From: Pseudomonadota bacterium
GTDB lineage: Bacteria > Pseudomonadota > Gammaproteobacteria > Burkholderiales > Burkholderiaceae_D
Length of the DNA stretch: 64,000 nt
Reading direction: 5' to 3'
NCBI GenBank assembly: GCA_023449275.1
Contig: JAEXJM010000068.1
Location: 1-64,000 of the forward strand
The position numbers were made by a program, and so were the translations under genes. Shown piece by piece: positions 10,141 to 19,354 of the stretch; the first letter of the stretch is position 1; the number at the start of each line of letters is the position of its first letter. The notes under the pieces were generated by a model that saw only the letters and a list, made by a program, of their open reading frames with translations, made no database searches and was not told where the DNA came from.

Positions 10141-10470
10141 CTATCGATTTTGACAAAGCCCGAAATATAAATATCGATCAGCCGCATTTCGGAATGCAGG
10201 AGATATCGGAGTTCGATCGGTATTTATATTTTTTATGGAAGTTCACCATTTTATGGGTGAAAACCGGAAACCTGTTTGTCGGATAATTCGCGTGTTTGAG
10301 AGGGAAAGGTGTTGTATGAATACACCAAAAAAGTGACAAAATTGCAATTTCAGACATAAGGCCGGCCTTCTTTCACTACAATGACACATGACAGAAGGAA
10401 ATATTTGTCTTTTGCAAAATAGCAGGAAAAAGTTTTTTTATCTTCCCTTTTAAACCAACAGGTAAAAATC
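10141..10470 (+). promoter_or_regulatory. Porin 2 upstream region (330 bp, AT-rich)
   Basis: No gene is present between the porin 1 terminator and porin 2. The DNA is markedly AT-rich, with TTGACA at 10149-10154 as a possible -35, although the -10 at consensus spacing (TATCGA) is poor. A leader of this length with A/T tracts fits a regulated porin promoter, but no operator can be assigned. Confidence 0.4.
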
Positions 10471-11583
10471 ATGAAAAAAACTCTTATCGCATTGGCCGTA
10501 ATGGGCGCTGTCGCTGGCGTGGCACATGCCCAGTCCAATGTCACCATTTACGGTGTCGTTGATACCGGCCTGATTAAAGAATCCGGTTCCGATATCCGTA
10601 TGGGTGGCAACGTTGACAGCCGTATCGGTTTCCGTGGCGTGGAAGATCTGGGTTCCGGCATGAAAGCCACTTTCGAACTGGAACGCCGTTTCAACCTGAA
10701 TGACGGTACCCAAAGCGAATCTGTCGTGATTAATACCCAGGATCCGGATGGTACCGATTTTGAGGGATGGGACAAAACGAACTGGAATTACAATGACTTC
10801 ATCAGCGGCAAGAAATCCGACTGGGTTGGTGCTGCCAACGTCGGTCTGAAAGGCGATGCATGGGGTCAGGTCCGTCTGGGTCGTGTCAACAACCTGTCGG
10901 TTGAAACTTTCCGCATGCTGGATCCATTCAACCAGTACGGTGTCGGCGCTGCACTGGCGAAAGCCAACGTCCTGCGTTCCGAACAGCTCAGCAATACCGT
11001 ACGCTATGACAGCCCTGTCTGGAGCGGTTTCGGATTTGGCGCGACCTATACTCTGGGTAACAATACCAAAGGCAATACTACAATGTCGAACTTCTATGAC
11101 CAGTTGGGCAACGACGGTTTTGCCGTTAACCTGAAGTACGACAATGGTCCTCTCCTGCTGTTGGCCAACTATGACAGAGCAGCCGATTCCAACGATTCCT
11201 ATACCTGGAATCTGGGCGGAGCTTACACATGGAATGGCCTGAAGGTTTCCCTGGGTTATCAGGATTCCAGATTCAAGCTGCTGGAAAACACAGAAGAGGG
11301 TACCCTGAAAGAAAAAGACTGGATCGTCGGTCTGCAGTACAAGACTGGTGCCCATACCATCGGCGCTTCCTATAACCGTGGAAAAGTTGAATGGAATGGC
11401 GTTGACGGCAAAGCCAACAAGTACGCTCTGGGTTATACCTATGGCCTGTCCAAACGTACTTCCGTCTATGCCAACGTAGCCTATACCGATAGCGACAAGG
11501 AAGTTGCAGACTACTACAACCTGAACGGCTCTGACAAGGATTCCGTTACCGGTGTACAGGTTGGTATCACGCATAAATTCTAG
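10471..11583 (+). CDS. Gram-negative trimeric porin, paralogue 2
   Basis: Second outer-membrane porin, 370 residues, with signal peptide MKKTLIALAVMGAVAGVAHA and mature start QSNVTIYGVVDTG. It is nearly identical to porin 1 over most strands (for example GDAWGQVRLGRVNNLSVETF occurs in both) and differs mostly around residues 85-100, 210-220 and 275-320, which are expected loop positions. It ends in VGITHKF with the terminal Phe needed for BAM recognition. AGGT sits 8-9 nt before ATG 10471. Loop divergence suggests altered solute selectivity or phage/immune variation rather than simple dosage (inference). Confidence 0.93.
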   Translation: MKKTLIALAVMGAVAGVAHAQSNVTIYGVVDTGLIKESGSDIRMGGNVDSRIGFRGVEDLGSGMKATFELERRFNLNDGTQSESVVINTQDPDGTDFEGWDKTNWNYNDFISGKKSDWVGAANVGLKGDAWGQVRLGRVNNLSVETFRMLDPFNQYGVGAALAKANVLRSEQLSNTVRYDSPVWSGFGFGATYTLGNNTKGNTTMSNFYDQLGNDGFAVNLKYDNGPLLLLANYDRAADSNDSYTWNLGGAYTWNGLKVSLGYQDSRFKLLENTEEGTLKEKDWIVGLQYKTGAHTIGASYNRGKVEWNGVDGKANKYALGYTYGLSKRTSVYANVAYTDSDKEVADYYNLNGSDKDSVTGVQVGITHKF

Positions 11584-11602
11584 GAACTCCGGTTCTTTGA
11601 AT

Positions 11603-11638
11603 GACGAAAAGGACAGCTTCGGCTGTCCTTTTTTCGTC
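11603..11638 (+). terminator. Terminator after porin 2
   Basis: A stem of about 15 bp (GACGAAAAGGACAGC and complement) with the very stable TTCG tetraloop and an internal T tract, 20 nt after the stop codon. Confidence 0.9.
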
Positions 11639-11887
11639 GGTTTTCCTGTCTTACAGGGTTTTGTACTGGAAAAATAATATCTGAAAACAGTCAACATGCC
11701 ATCCAGCAAACTGTAACCGGATCAAGATTCGCAGGATGATAGATATTGTCGATGCAATAACGAATCAATATATTTTCAGTGATACCTTCAATATTTCGGA
11801 GTGTATGCATCCCGAATGGCAACAGCCTATGAAACGTTCCGGTGGGTATTGCTTGCCCGGTTGAATCCGGACAATTGTCTGAGAGTT
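11639..11887. other. Gene-free spacer between porin 2 and xerC
   Basis: About 250 bp of AT-rich DNA between two convergent genes. No open frame with coding character, no RNA gene and no clear repeat was seen. Confidence 0.5.
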
Positions 11888-12871
11888 TTACTGTTTATCA
11901 TTGTTCTTTTTCGCCCGCGGATGGGCGGCATCGTAAACTTCTGCCAGACGCTGGAAATCCAGCGCGGTATATACCTGTGTCGAGGCGATAGAGGAATGGC
12001 CCAGCATTTCCTGTACGGCTCGCAAGTCGCCGGACGACTGCAGGATGTGTGACGCAAAGGAATGGCGCAAGACGTGAGGATGCATATTGACTGGCAGTCC
12101 CAGCGTTTTTGCATGTGATTTCAGACGGAGTTGCACCATTCTGGGTGACATCCGTCGGCCTCTGGAGTTGATGAAAAGGGCATTGGTATGCTCCTGCGGC
12201 AATGTTGAATCGAGGACGCCATTGCGAACCGGCAGCCAGGCATGAATGGCTTGTATGGCTGCATCACCTACAGGAACGATCCGGGTTTTATTGCCTTTGC
12301 CGGTAACGGTCACTTCTTTTTCTGTCAGGCTGATCCAGCTTGCCGAACGGTAAACGGCATTTCTGACAGGATGAATATCCAGACTGGTCAATTCAGATAC
12401 ACGCAACCCACTGGAGTAAAGCAGCTCGAACATGGCGTGATTGCACAGGAGGGTAGTCGTATCCTGTCCGGTTTCTTCCTCTTTTGGAAGGTTGGCAACG
12501 ACTCTGATGGCATCGTCAACGGAAAGCGCCTTGGGCAAAGGTTTGCTTTTTTTGGGTGCATGGATATCCTCGACCGGATTGACGGATGTGAGATTTTCCT
12601 CGACCAGCCAGCGGTAAAAACCACGCCAGGCCGACAGTTTCCGGCTGATGGAGCGGGGATTCAGGCTCCTCGCATGCAGTTTCGATGTCAATCGGCGTAT
12701 ATCACCGGATGAGAGAGCTGTCAGTTCGGTCGTGTCAGCCAATCCGACCAGTTCTTCCAGATCGCGCCGGTAATGGATGACCGTCTGGTCGGACAGTTGC
12801 CGTTGCCCGGAAAGGGTATCCAGATACCGGTTGACCAGTACATGGTCGTCGGATTTGCCAGGATAATCCAT
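11888..12871 (-). CDS. xerC: Tyrosine recombinase XerC
   Basis: Site-specific recombinase that, with XerD, resolves chromosome dimers at dif. The product has about 327 residues. The N-terminal SAM-like domain binds DNA, and the catalytic residues are visible: Arg in SSGLRVSELTSLD, His-x-x-Arg in HVLRHSFASHIL, the second His in LGHSS, and the nucleophile Tyr in STQVYTAL. I chose ATG 12871, one base after the DUF484 stop (TGA-C-ATG), over an upstream in-frame start at 12907; the arrangement implies translational coupling. The DUF484-xerC pair is typical of beta- and gamma-proteobacteria. Confidence 0.94.
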   Translation of the reverse strand: MDYPGKSDDHVLVNRYLDTLSGQRQLSDQTVIHYRRDLEELVGLADTTELTALSSGDIRRLTSKLHARSLNPRSISRKLSAWRGFYRWLVEENLTSVNPVEDIHAPKKSKPLPKALSVDDAIRVVANLPKEEETGQDTTTLLCNHAMFELLYSSGLRVSELTSLDIHPVRNAVYRSASWISLTEKEVTVTGKGNKTRIVPVGDAAIQAIHAWLPVRNGVLDSTLPQEHTNALFINSRGRRMSPRMVQLRLKSHAKTLGLPVNMHPHVLRHSFASHILQSSGDLRAVQEMLGHSSIASTQVYTALDFQRLAEVYDAAHPRAKKNNDKQ

Positions 12872-12872
12872 G

Positions 12873-13547
12873 TCAATCGATGGTCTGGAGACGCCCAAGG
12901 GCCGCACAGGCCAGTTTGCCGATATCGGTAAGAAAGTCGGTTGCCATGTCTTCCTGAAAACGGGTTTTTTCAGGTGAGGCCAGTACCAGCAGGCCGAATG
13001 GCTCGGACTGTTCGTTTTCCCGAATCGGTATCAGGGCCGTTGAGCGGATGGAGGCTGTGTTGGTGAACCATGTCAGCGCTTCGATATTGTCGGATTTGCC
13101 GCAATAAGGCTTTTTCAGGGTATTGACGGCATGACGGATATCCACGGTAACGGACTGGGTGAACCAGGCCATGGAATATTCTTCACGGACATTCCAGAGT
13201 CTGAGAGTGACGTCGGGTACAGCGAAAGCGGATTTCAGGCTCATGACAAGGGTCTGGGGCATCTCGACGTCGTTTTTTTCTTTCAGAAGTGCCTGCGTCC
13301 AGTCCAGCATTTTTCGGGCAAGTGCTTCATTGTCCTGTGCCGTATGCATCAATTTGGACAGTTGGAGTTCCAGTGTTTTGTATTTGCCGCGCATCACCTC
13401 CATCTGCCGTTCGTGCAGGGAGACAGCCTTGCCGAGGATGGGACTGGTCAGATGCAGTTCGGAAAGAATGCCAGCGTTATCCTGAAAAAAATCCGGATGG
13501 TCCAGCAGATATTGGATAACAGTTTCCTGGTCAATTGCCTGTGTCAT
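12873..13547 (-). CDS. DUF484 family protein
   Basis: Conserved protein of unknown biochemical function, 224 residues, with a GAF-like fold in the C-terminal half. The N-terminus (YLLDHPDFFQDN) is the family signature, followed by a helical or coiled-coil segment (about residues 40-85) and a GAF-type beta-rich domain (ALIPIREN..PFGLLVLASP). It is co-transcribed with xerC, with 1 nt between stop and start. A role near cell division or chromosome processing is suggested only by this conserved linkage. Confidence 0.88.
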   Translation of the reverse strand: MTQAIDQETVIQYLLDHPDFFQDNAGILSELHLTSPILGKAVSLHERQMEVMRGKYKTLELQLSKLMHTAQDNEALARKMLDWTQALLKEKNDVEMPQTLVMSLKSAFAVPDVTLRLWNVREEYSMAWFTQSVTVDIRHAVNTLKKPYCGKSDNIEALTWFTNTASIRSTALIPIRENEQSEPFGLLVLASPEKTRFQEDMATDFLTDIGKLACAALGRLQTID

Positions 13548-13773
13548 GATTCGTTTTTCCAGAGACTAAAATCGGTTTGAAAGACATCATTTTACCTGAG
13601 AGGATTGTCAGTGCGTCAGCTATATTGAATGAGATAAATCAGATTGTGTCGTCCGTCATCGGAAAATGGTAGTTCGGTATGTGCCTGTATGGCGGAAAAT
13701 TGATTTTTCGGCATCCGCACTGAAACGTTTTCGTTTAGACTGGGCTTTTCAGTTTTCGGAAAAATGAAGCGCC

Positions 13774-14607
13774 ATGACAACGTATGCATTGGGTGATATT
13801 CAGGGATGCCGGACGCAAATGCAGGAATTGCTGGAAATCATCGATAAAGAATCGCCGGAGGCCAAACTGCTTTTTGCGGGCGATCTGGTCAATCGTGGAC
13901 CGAATTCGCTGGATGCCTTGCGTCAGGTGAAAAATCTTGAAACGAAAGCCGTAACGGTGCTGGGCAATCACGATCTCCATTTGCTCGCAGTGGCGGCAGG
14001 CATTCAGCAAATGAAACCCGGTGATTCGATCCAGCCGATTCTAGATGCGCCCGACCGTGACGAGTTGATCGAGTGGCTAAGGCATCGTCCGATGGCGTAC
14101 ACAGGGGACAACTGTCTGCTCGTTCATGCCGGTGTCTTGCCACAATGGGATCTGAACCGGACGATGGAATTGGCGCATGAGGTCGAAATGGTTTTGCGAG
14201 GTCCGGACTGGAAAGCGTTCCTGAAAGAAATGTATGGCAATCTCCCGAACAAATGGGACGACAGCCTGACGGGAACGGCACGCTTGCGTTGTATCGTCAA
14301 TGGCCTGACCCGCCTGCGTTTTTGCAAGGCCGATGGTGAAATGGAATTCGCCAGCAAAATGGGAACGTCTGAGGCACCTGCCGGTTATATGCCCTGGTTT
14401 GATGTACCGGGCCGAAAAACAGACAATGTCACGGTTGTGTTCGGCCATTGGTCAACCCTGGGCCTCGTGTTGCGTGACAATCTGGTTTCACTGGATACAG
14501 GGTGTGTCTGGGGAGGGCGGCTCACTGCTGTACGCCTGAGTGACCGTGCCGTGTTTCAGGTGTCCTGTCCCGGTTTTCTTGAACCGCTTGGGACAGGGCG
14601 GCCATAA
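13774..14607 (+). CDS. apaH: Bis(5'-nucleosyl)-tetraphosphatase, symmetrical (ApaH)
   Basis: Cytosolic hydrolase that cleaves Ap4A to two ADP and can remove Np4 caps from RNA. The 277-residue protein starts with the calcineurin-like motif GDIQGC (GDxHG variant), then GDLVNRGP and GNHDLHLL, the three metal-binding blocks of the phosphoesterase superfamily; GHWSTLG near the C-terminus is the last block. Its final 86 bp overlap the 3' end of plsC on the opposite strand, so the C-terminal ~28 codons are constrained in both directions. Confidence 0.94.
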   Translation: MTTYALGDIQGCRTQMQELLEIIDKESPEAKLLFAGDLVNRGPNSLDALRQVKNLETKAVTVLGNHDLHLLAVAAGIQQMKPGDSIQPILDAPDRDELIEWLRHRPMAYTGDNCLLVHAGVLPQWDLNRTMELAHEVEMVLRGPDWKAFLKEMYGNLPNKWDDSLTGTARLRCIVNGLTRLRFCKADGEMEFASKMGTSEAPAGYMPWFDVPGRKTDNVTVVFGHWSTLGLVLRDNLVSLDTGCVWGGRLTAVRLSDRAVFQVSCPGFLEPLGTGRP

Positions 14608-15310
14608 TGGCCTTGCGGGAATATTCGCACAAGTCCTTCCGGTTCAGCCCATCGCTGTCGATCAGAGGCAAAAGGGTCAGTTCAGCGAAAATACGGCCTT
14701 TGCCCAGAATGCTGTTGACGCTTTCGCGCATGCTGATGTCACCGCTCAGATCGACGGCGTCTTCAAATTCACCGTCCTGATTGACGTATTTGAGCGCGAA
14801 AGGCTGAACCGGCATTTCGGCATGAATGGCGCCCTCGAAGAGGTTCGGATGAAAGGGGAGGGGTTCTCCCTGTTTTGCCGTCGTTCCTTCCGGAAAGAAA
14901 ACACAGTGCTCCCGGGCCTTGAGATATTTGACTAGGGAATCAAGCGTATTTTTGAGGTGGCGGGCACTGCGGCGTTCAAGAAAAAGCGTGCCGGTGTTTT
15001 TTGCAAGGGAACCAATAATGGGCCAGCTTGCCATTTCGGCCTTGGCGATGAAGTGGCAGGGAATGACCGAATGGATGAGGAAGATGTCCAGCCATGAAAT
15101 GTGGTTTGAGACGATCAGCGCTTTGGGGGAGAGCCGTTCGGGGTGATGGATCCTGATTTCGACCCCGCAAATGTCGAGCAGTTTTTTCGACCACGTCTGA
15201 ATATGGCGACTGCGTCTGGTTTCATCGAAAAAAGGGTAAAGGACGGTTGTCGTCCAGAATGCCCGCAAAACATGAATCAGCAAACGCAGCCGTGCCAGAA
15301 ATGGTCTCAT
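14522..15310 (-). CDS. plsC: 1-acyl-sn-glycerol-3-phosphate acyltransferase (PlsC family)
   Basis: Inner-membrane enzyme that acylates lysophosphatidic acid to phosphatidic acid. The 262-residue product (start ATG 15310, MRPFLARLRLL) has an N-terminal hydrophobic helix, the acyltransferase HxxxxD motif in SNHISWLDIF, and the substrate-binding FPEGTT motif. An upstream in-frame extension to 15502 would overlap the pyrC' 3' end and encodes low-complexity Arg/Ser residues, so it was rejected. It starts 11 nt after the pyrC' stop, so it is the distal gene of the pyr run. The 3' end overlaps apaH in antisense. Confidence 0.92.
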   Translation of the reverse strand: MRPFLARLRLLIHVLRAFWTTTVLYPFFDETRRSRHIQTWSKKLLDICGVEIRIHHPERLSPKALIVSNHISWLDIFLIHSVIPCHFIAKAEMASWPIIGSLAKNTGTLFLERRSARHLKNTLDSLVKYLKAREHCVFFPEGTTAKQGEPLPFHPNLFEGAIHAEMPVQPFALKYVNQDGEFEDAVDLSGDISMRESVNSILGKGRIFAELTLLPLIDSDGLNRKDLCEYSRKAIMAALSQAVQENRDRTPETRHGHSGVQQ

Positions 15311-15321
15311 ACTGACGCAGC

Positions 15322-16614
15322 TTATCGTTCGAAAGCGACTTTGCCTTCTACCACAGTCAGACGGACACGCCCCGGTACTTCGCGTCCCAGAAATGGAGTG
15401 TGTTTTCCCTGGCTGGCGAGTGCCGATGTATCGACAATCCAGTTTTCCGAAGGATCGAAAATACAGATGTCGGCCTTGTCGCCTATGGAGAGCTTTCCGC
15501 AATCCCTGCCTAAAATGGCCGCAGGGTCGGAGGTGATCTTCGCGATGGCTTTAGACAGACTGGATGGATCGTTTTTCAGGGACTGTCCCCATTTCAGCGT
15601 CAGTGACAGCAGAAGTTCCAGGCCGGTTGCGCCAGGAGTCGCTTCGCCGAAGGGTAACAGTTTTTCATCGTCATCGACCGGTGTATGGTCTGAACAGATC
15701 GCATCGATCGTGCCGTCGAGCAAGCCTTCCGTTATCGCCAGACGGTCGTTTCGGGAACGCAACGGTGGGGTCATTCGGGCATTGGTATCGAAAAAGTCGA
15801 TATCGTCCTCGGTCAGATGGATATGGTGAATGCCGACGTCGCAGGTGACGGGCAATCCGTCTTTTTTCGCCTGACGGACGAGTTCGATGCCTTTTGCGGA
15901 AGAAAGGCGTCCCAGATGAACACGGGCACCGGTGACACGCATCAGTTCGAAAATCGTGTGCAGCCTGATGGTTTCGGCAATGTAGGAGATACCCGAGAGC
16001 CCCAGTCTGGCAGCGACCGGCCCTGAATGAGCCATACCTTTTTTGGACAGGTGCGGGTCTTCCGGTTGAAGCCATGTACTGTAATTGAATGAACTGGCGT
16101 ATTGCATGGCACGCAGCATGACTTCGGTATCGATGACCGGTTCACCGGCCTGTGAAAAACCGATACAGCCGGCGTCCGTCAGTTCAGCCATTTCAGTCAG
16201 GGCCTGACCTTTCAGGCCGACAGTCAGGGCACCCAGCGGGTAAACATGAGCCTGATTCAGGGCGGCGGCACGGTATTTCAGCATTTCGACCAGACCCGGT
16301 TCATCGAGAACCGGATCGGTATCCGGAGGGCAAACGAGACTGGTCACCCCTCCATGCATGGCTGCCTGCATTTCGGATTGCAGTGTCGCCTTGTGTTCGT
16401 AGCCCGGTTCACGCAGCCGGGCCGACAAGTCCACGAAACCCGGGGAAACGACAAGGCCAGTGGCGTCGATCACACGGTCGGCAGCGAAATCCGGGATGGT
16501 TTTGCCTGCGTCTTCAATGGCACACACTTTTCCATCGGCAATCGCCATGTTTTTCAATCCGTCGATCCCGTTGGCAGGGTCGATCAGTCGTCCGTTCTGG
16601 ATAAGCAGTTTCAT
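15322..16614 (-). CDS. pyrX: Dihydroorotase-like protein, catalytically inactive (PyrC')
   Basis: Non-catalytic dihydroorotase homologue which, in pseudomonads, is needed to hold aspartate transcarbamoylase in its dodecameric form. The 430-residue protein has the amidohydrolase fold (SPGFVDL, CSDHTP near residue 305, GDKADICIFDP). Its first metal-binding block reads DLSARLREPG where active enzymes have D-L-H-x-H-L-R-x-P-G: both zinc-binding histidines are replaced (Ser and Arg). A true catalytic pyrC must exist elsewhere in the genome (inference). It lies 45 bp downstream of pyrB in the same operon, matching the pseudomonad arrangement. Confidence 0.92.
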   Translation of the reverse strand: MKLLIQNGRLIDPANGIDGLKNMAIADGKVCAIEDAGKTIPDFAADRVIDATGLVVSPGFVDLSARLREPGYEHKATLQSEMQAAMHGGVTSLVCPPDTDPVLDEPGLVEMLKYRAAALNQAHVYPLGALTVGLKGQALTEMAELTDAGCIGFSQAGEPVIDTEVMLRAMQYASSFNYSTWLQPEDPHLSKKGMAHSGPVAARLGLSGISYIAETIRLHTIFELMRVTGARVHLGRLSSAKGIELVRQAKKDGLPVTCDVGIHHIHLTEDDIDFFDTNARMTPPLRSRNDRLAITEGLLDGTIDAICSDHTPVDDDEKLLPFGEATPGATGLELLLSLTLKWGQSLKNDPSSLSKAIAKITSDPAAILGRDCGKLSIGDKADICIFDPSENWIVDTSALASQGKHTPFLGREVPGRVRLTVVEGKVAFER

Positions 16615-16659
16615 ACCAATATGTCCTCAATACTGTCCGGTTATTCTTTCGTTGATGTC

Positions 16660-17619
16660 CTAGTTGCCGGCCAGAATACTCATAACGGCCATTCTGACGG
16701 CAATGCCGAATGTCACCTGCGACAGGATGACGGCCTGTTTGCCATCGGCTACGGCGGAATCGATTTCGACGCCACGGTTCATCGGGCCGGGATGCATGAC
16801 GATTGCATCCGGTTTTGCCAGTGCAAGCCGTTCAGGTGTCAAACCGTAGTTCTTGAAAAATTCCTGGGTGGACGGCAAAAGCGCTCCATTGATCCGTTCG
16901 TTCTGCACACGCAACATGATAACGACATCGACGCCTTTGAGACCTTCATCCATAGTGGTGAAAACCCTGACTCCCATATCTTCCATATATGACGGAAGCA
17001 GTGTTTTGGGGCCGATAACCCGGATTTCGGGCACACCGAGCGTTTTCATGGCATGGATGTCCGAACGGGCGACACGGCTGTGCAGGATATCGCCGACGAT
17101 GGCAACCGTCAGGTTCGTGAAATCCTTTTTGTAATGGCGGATCGTGTACATGTCGAGCAAACCCTGCGTCGGATGCGCGTGCCGTCCGTCACCGGCATTG
17201 ACGACGTGAATGTGATCCAGCCTGTGTCGGTTCAGATGCGAGGCGATCAGGAACGGGGCGCCGGACTGGTCATGGCGGACGACGAACATGTCGGCGCTCA
17301 TCGCGGTCAGGTTGTCGATCGTATCCAGCAGGGTTTCTCCCTTGCTGGTAGAGGAAGCTGCGATATTCAGGTTGATCACGTCAGCCGAGAGGCGCTTGGC
17401 CGCGATTTCGAAAGTCGTGCGGGTACGGGTCGAATTTTCGAAAAAGAGGTTGAAAACGCTTTTGCCTCGCATCAGCGGGACTTTTTTCACTTCCCTGTCG
17501 GAGACACTGACGAAAGACGAGGCGGTATCCAGAATGTAGTTGAGGATGTCTTTGGGCAAACCATTCAGGGCCAGCAAATGTTTCAGTTCGCCATGGCTGT
17601 TCAGTTGAGGATTAGGCAT
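16660..17619 (-). CDS. pyrB: Aspartate carbamoyltransferase, catalytic chain
   Basis: Second step of de novo pyrimidine synthesis: carbamoyl phosphate + aspartate to carbamoyl-aspartate. The 319-residue protein shows the carbamoyl-phosphate-binding STRT motif ([13 protein letters not shown]), a HPTQGLLD block with catalytic His-Pro-x-Gln, and the C-terminal [10 protein letters not shown]. There is no pyrI regulatory chain nearby, which with the adjacent inactive dihydroorotase indicates a class A (PyrB-PyrC') ATCase. Its start overlaps the pyrR stop by 8 nt. Confidence 0.96.
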   Translation of the reverse strand: MPNPQLNSHGELKHLLALNGLPKDILNYILDTASSFVSVSDREVKKVPLMRGKSVFNLFFENSTRTRTTFEIAAKRLSADVINLNIAASSTSKGETLLDTIDNLTAMSADMFVVRHDQSGAPFLIASHLNRHRLDHIHVVNAGDGRHAHPTQGLLDMYTIRHYKKDFTNLTVAIVGDILHSRVARSDIHAMKTLGVPEIRVIGPKTLLPSYMEDMGVRVFTTMDEGLKGVDVVIMLRVQNERINGALLPSTQEFFKNYGLTPERLALAKPDAIVMHPGPMNRGVEIDSAVADGKQAVILSQVTFGIAVRMAVMSILAGN

Positions 17620-18124
17620 TTTCCACCGTCAGAGAAAAAGTGTTGTCATGTAAACGTTGCAAAACCAGCTTCTCGTTTTTTTCAAGGGAAACATGTGCAG
17701 CGACAAAATCGGCTGCTATCGGCAGTTCGCGTTCACCGCGGTCGATCAGCGCAGCCAGAAGAATGCGGGCCGGACGACCGTAATCGAACAGTTCGTTGAT
17801 CGCTGCCCGGGTCGTTCTGCCAGTGTAAAGGACATCGTCGATCAGCAAAATCGTGGAACCGGCCACATCGAATGGAATCTGGGTGGGTTTCACCTCGGCA
17901 GGCAATCCCTTCTGGGCATAGTCATCACGGTAAAAGGAGACATCGATAAAGCCGGGTGGATTGTCCAGTTTCAGGTCGGACACGACACGCTCCGCGATCC
18001 ATGCGCCTCCGGAACGGATGCCGACGACGGCAAGCCTGGGTGTGTCGGCAATGGCTTCGCGGATTTGCTGCAGGAGTTTCTGGTATAAATCTTCGGCGTT
18101 CAGTTCAGTCAGGGATTGATTCAT
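17612..18124 (-). CDS. pyrR: PyrR-type pyrimidine operon regulator / uracil phosphoribosyltransferase
   Basis: Phosphoribosyltransferase-fold protein; Gram-positive PyrR proteins bind pyr mRNA and also make UMP from uracil. The PRPP-binding loop [19 protein letters not shown] is complete in the 170-residue product. I chose the start MNQSLTEL at 18124, since the longer frame to 18214 would run deep into ruvX. It overlaps ruvX by 20 nt and pyrB by 8 nt, so ruvX-pyrR-pyrB-pyrC' form one compact transcript. Whether it regulates RNA here is unknown; no attenuator hairpin with a T run was seen upstream of pyrB. Confidence 0.93.
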   Translation of the reverse strand: MNQSLTELNAEDLYQKLLQQIREAIADTPRLAVVGIRSGGAWIAERVVSDLKLDNPPGFIDVSFYRDDYAQKGLPAEVKPTQIPFDVAGSTILLIDDVLYTGRTTRAAINELFDYGRPARILLAALIDRGERELPIAADFVAAHVSLEKNEKLVLQRLHDNTFSLTVENA

Positions 18125-18506
18125 CGAAATATTGTTGCAAAATAAGGGCTGCTGCGTGTGCATCGTCAGCTTTGCCGCGTTGAAAATGGAGAACGGAAGA
18201 CGAATACCGTTCATCGACTAAAATGACGTCAAGCGCAAAACGGCCACGTAACTGATTGGCAAAACGTTTGCAGCGCCGGGTCATTTCATGTTCCGTTCCA
18301 TCGGGATAAGCCGGCAGTCCCACAACCAGTTTTGCGGGCTGCCATTCCCGGATCAACTCGCCGATTTCGGAAAAACGGATATCGTTGGCTTCGGCCCTGA
18401 TGATACCAAGAGGCCGCGCCGTAAGAGACAACTCGTTGCCTATTGCGGTTCCGATCCGTTTCAGCCCGAAGTCGAAAGCGAGAATGACGCCCGGTGTATT
18501 ATTCAT
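18105..18506 (-). CDS. ruvX: Holliday junction resolvase-like protein RuvX/YqgF
   Basis: RNase H-like fold nuclease implicated in 16S rRNA 5'-end processing (YqgF) and related to junction resolvases. The 133-residue product has the first acidic motif in LAFDFGLKRIGTAIG, the VGLPAYPDGTE block, and DERYSS followed by the Asp of KADDAHAAALIL. Start candidates are ATG 18506 (MNNTPG, matching the family N-terminus and preceded by AGG), 18536 and 18560; I prefer 18506. It follows yqgE, the conserved yqgE-yqgF pair. Confidence 0.93.
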   Translation of the reverse strand: MNNTPGVILAFDFGLKRIGTAIGNELSLTARPLGIIRAEANDIRFSEIGELIREWQPAKLVVGLPAYPDGTEHEMTRRCKRFANQLRGRFALDVILVDERYSSSVLHFQRGKADDAHAAALILQQYFDESIPD

Positions 18507-18540
18507 TTTTTCAGTGCCTGATCGGGAATATTCCATCCTG

Positions 18541-19092
18541 TCAGGCGTGTCCAACCTCATAAGTCAGTTTGTTCGGGTCGAAACCCAACAGCTTCATCGC
18601 AGCAGTATAACGCTGTGAAATCGGCAAATCAAAAATGATTGATGGGTCGGCCGAGACAGTCAGCCAGCCGTTATGGCTGATTTCCTGTTCCAGCTGGCCC
18701 GCGCTCCATCCTGCATACCCGATGCTGACCAGCATTTTCTCCGGGCCGCTTCCCGATGCAATGGCTTCGAGGATATCGCGGGATGTCGTAAAGGCAACCT
18801 CGTCGGAAATCCTGAGCATGGAACTGAAGTTCACTTCGGGGGTATGCAGGACAAAGCCGCGATCGTCCTGTACCGGGCCGCCGAACATTACCGGTTTCTC
18901 GAACGGGGCGGGAATTTCGGTTTCAAGATTCAGTTTCTCAAGCAGATGCTCGAGTGTCAGTTCCATGGGGCGGTTAATGACGCCACCCAGCGCACCGTAA
19001 TCGTTGTGTTCGCAAAGATAGACGACTGTGCCACCGAAGATCGGATCATGCATCGATGGCATCGCTATCAGAAAATGATTCGAAAGGTTCAT
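18541..19092 (-). CDS. yqgE: YqgE/AlgH family protein
   Basis: Conserved cytosolic protein of unclear function (AlgH family, linked to alginate regulation in Pseudomonas). The 183-residue product begins MNLSNHFLIAMPSM, the family N-terminus, and carries VVYLCEHN, GGVINRP, GGPVQ and GYAGWSAGQLEQEI. The frame is open further upstream to 19428, with other Mets at 19137 and above, but that part overlaps the divergent dcd gene and does not resemble the family. It heads the yqgE-ruvX-pyrR-pyrB-pyrC'-plsC run. Confidence 0.92.
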   Translation of the reverse strand: MNLSNHFLIAMPSMHDPIFGGTVVYLCEHNDYGALGGVINRPMELTLEHLLEKLNLETEIPAPFEKPVMFGGPVQDDRGFVLHTPEVNFSSMLRISDEVAFTTSRDILEAIASGSGPEKMLVSIGYAGWSAGQLEQEISHNGWLTVSADPSIIFDLPISQRYTAAMKLLGFDPNKLTYEVGHA

Positions 19093-19354
19093 GGTTTCGG
19101 TCTGCTTAAATGGCGTTTGGAAAATCGGATAATTCATCCATTTACTTGATGCTATTGTATCAGTGTTAGCGTGTTTTCCTTCAAGCAAGCCGACCGCTGG
19201 AACATCTTTCACAAAAAAAAGCCCGAGAATTGTCCTGCCGGGGCCATTGTGGTGATCCACAGAGGGAAAAGCAGAGTAAAATAAACTGAATGTTTGCAGC
19301 AAAAGGAATGAAAAACGTTTTGTTGCAGTGACCGAACTTTTTCTGCCAGTCAAA

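Noticed and set aside
10450..11709. A 419-codon open frame antisense to porin 2
   Set aside because: A mirror of the porin coding strand; no signal peptide, ribosome site or family features.
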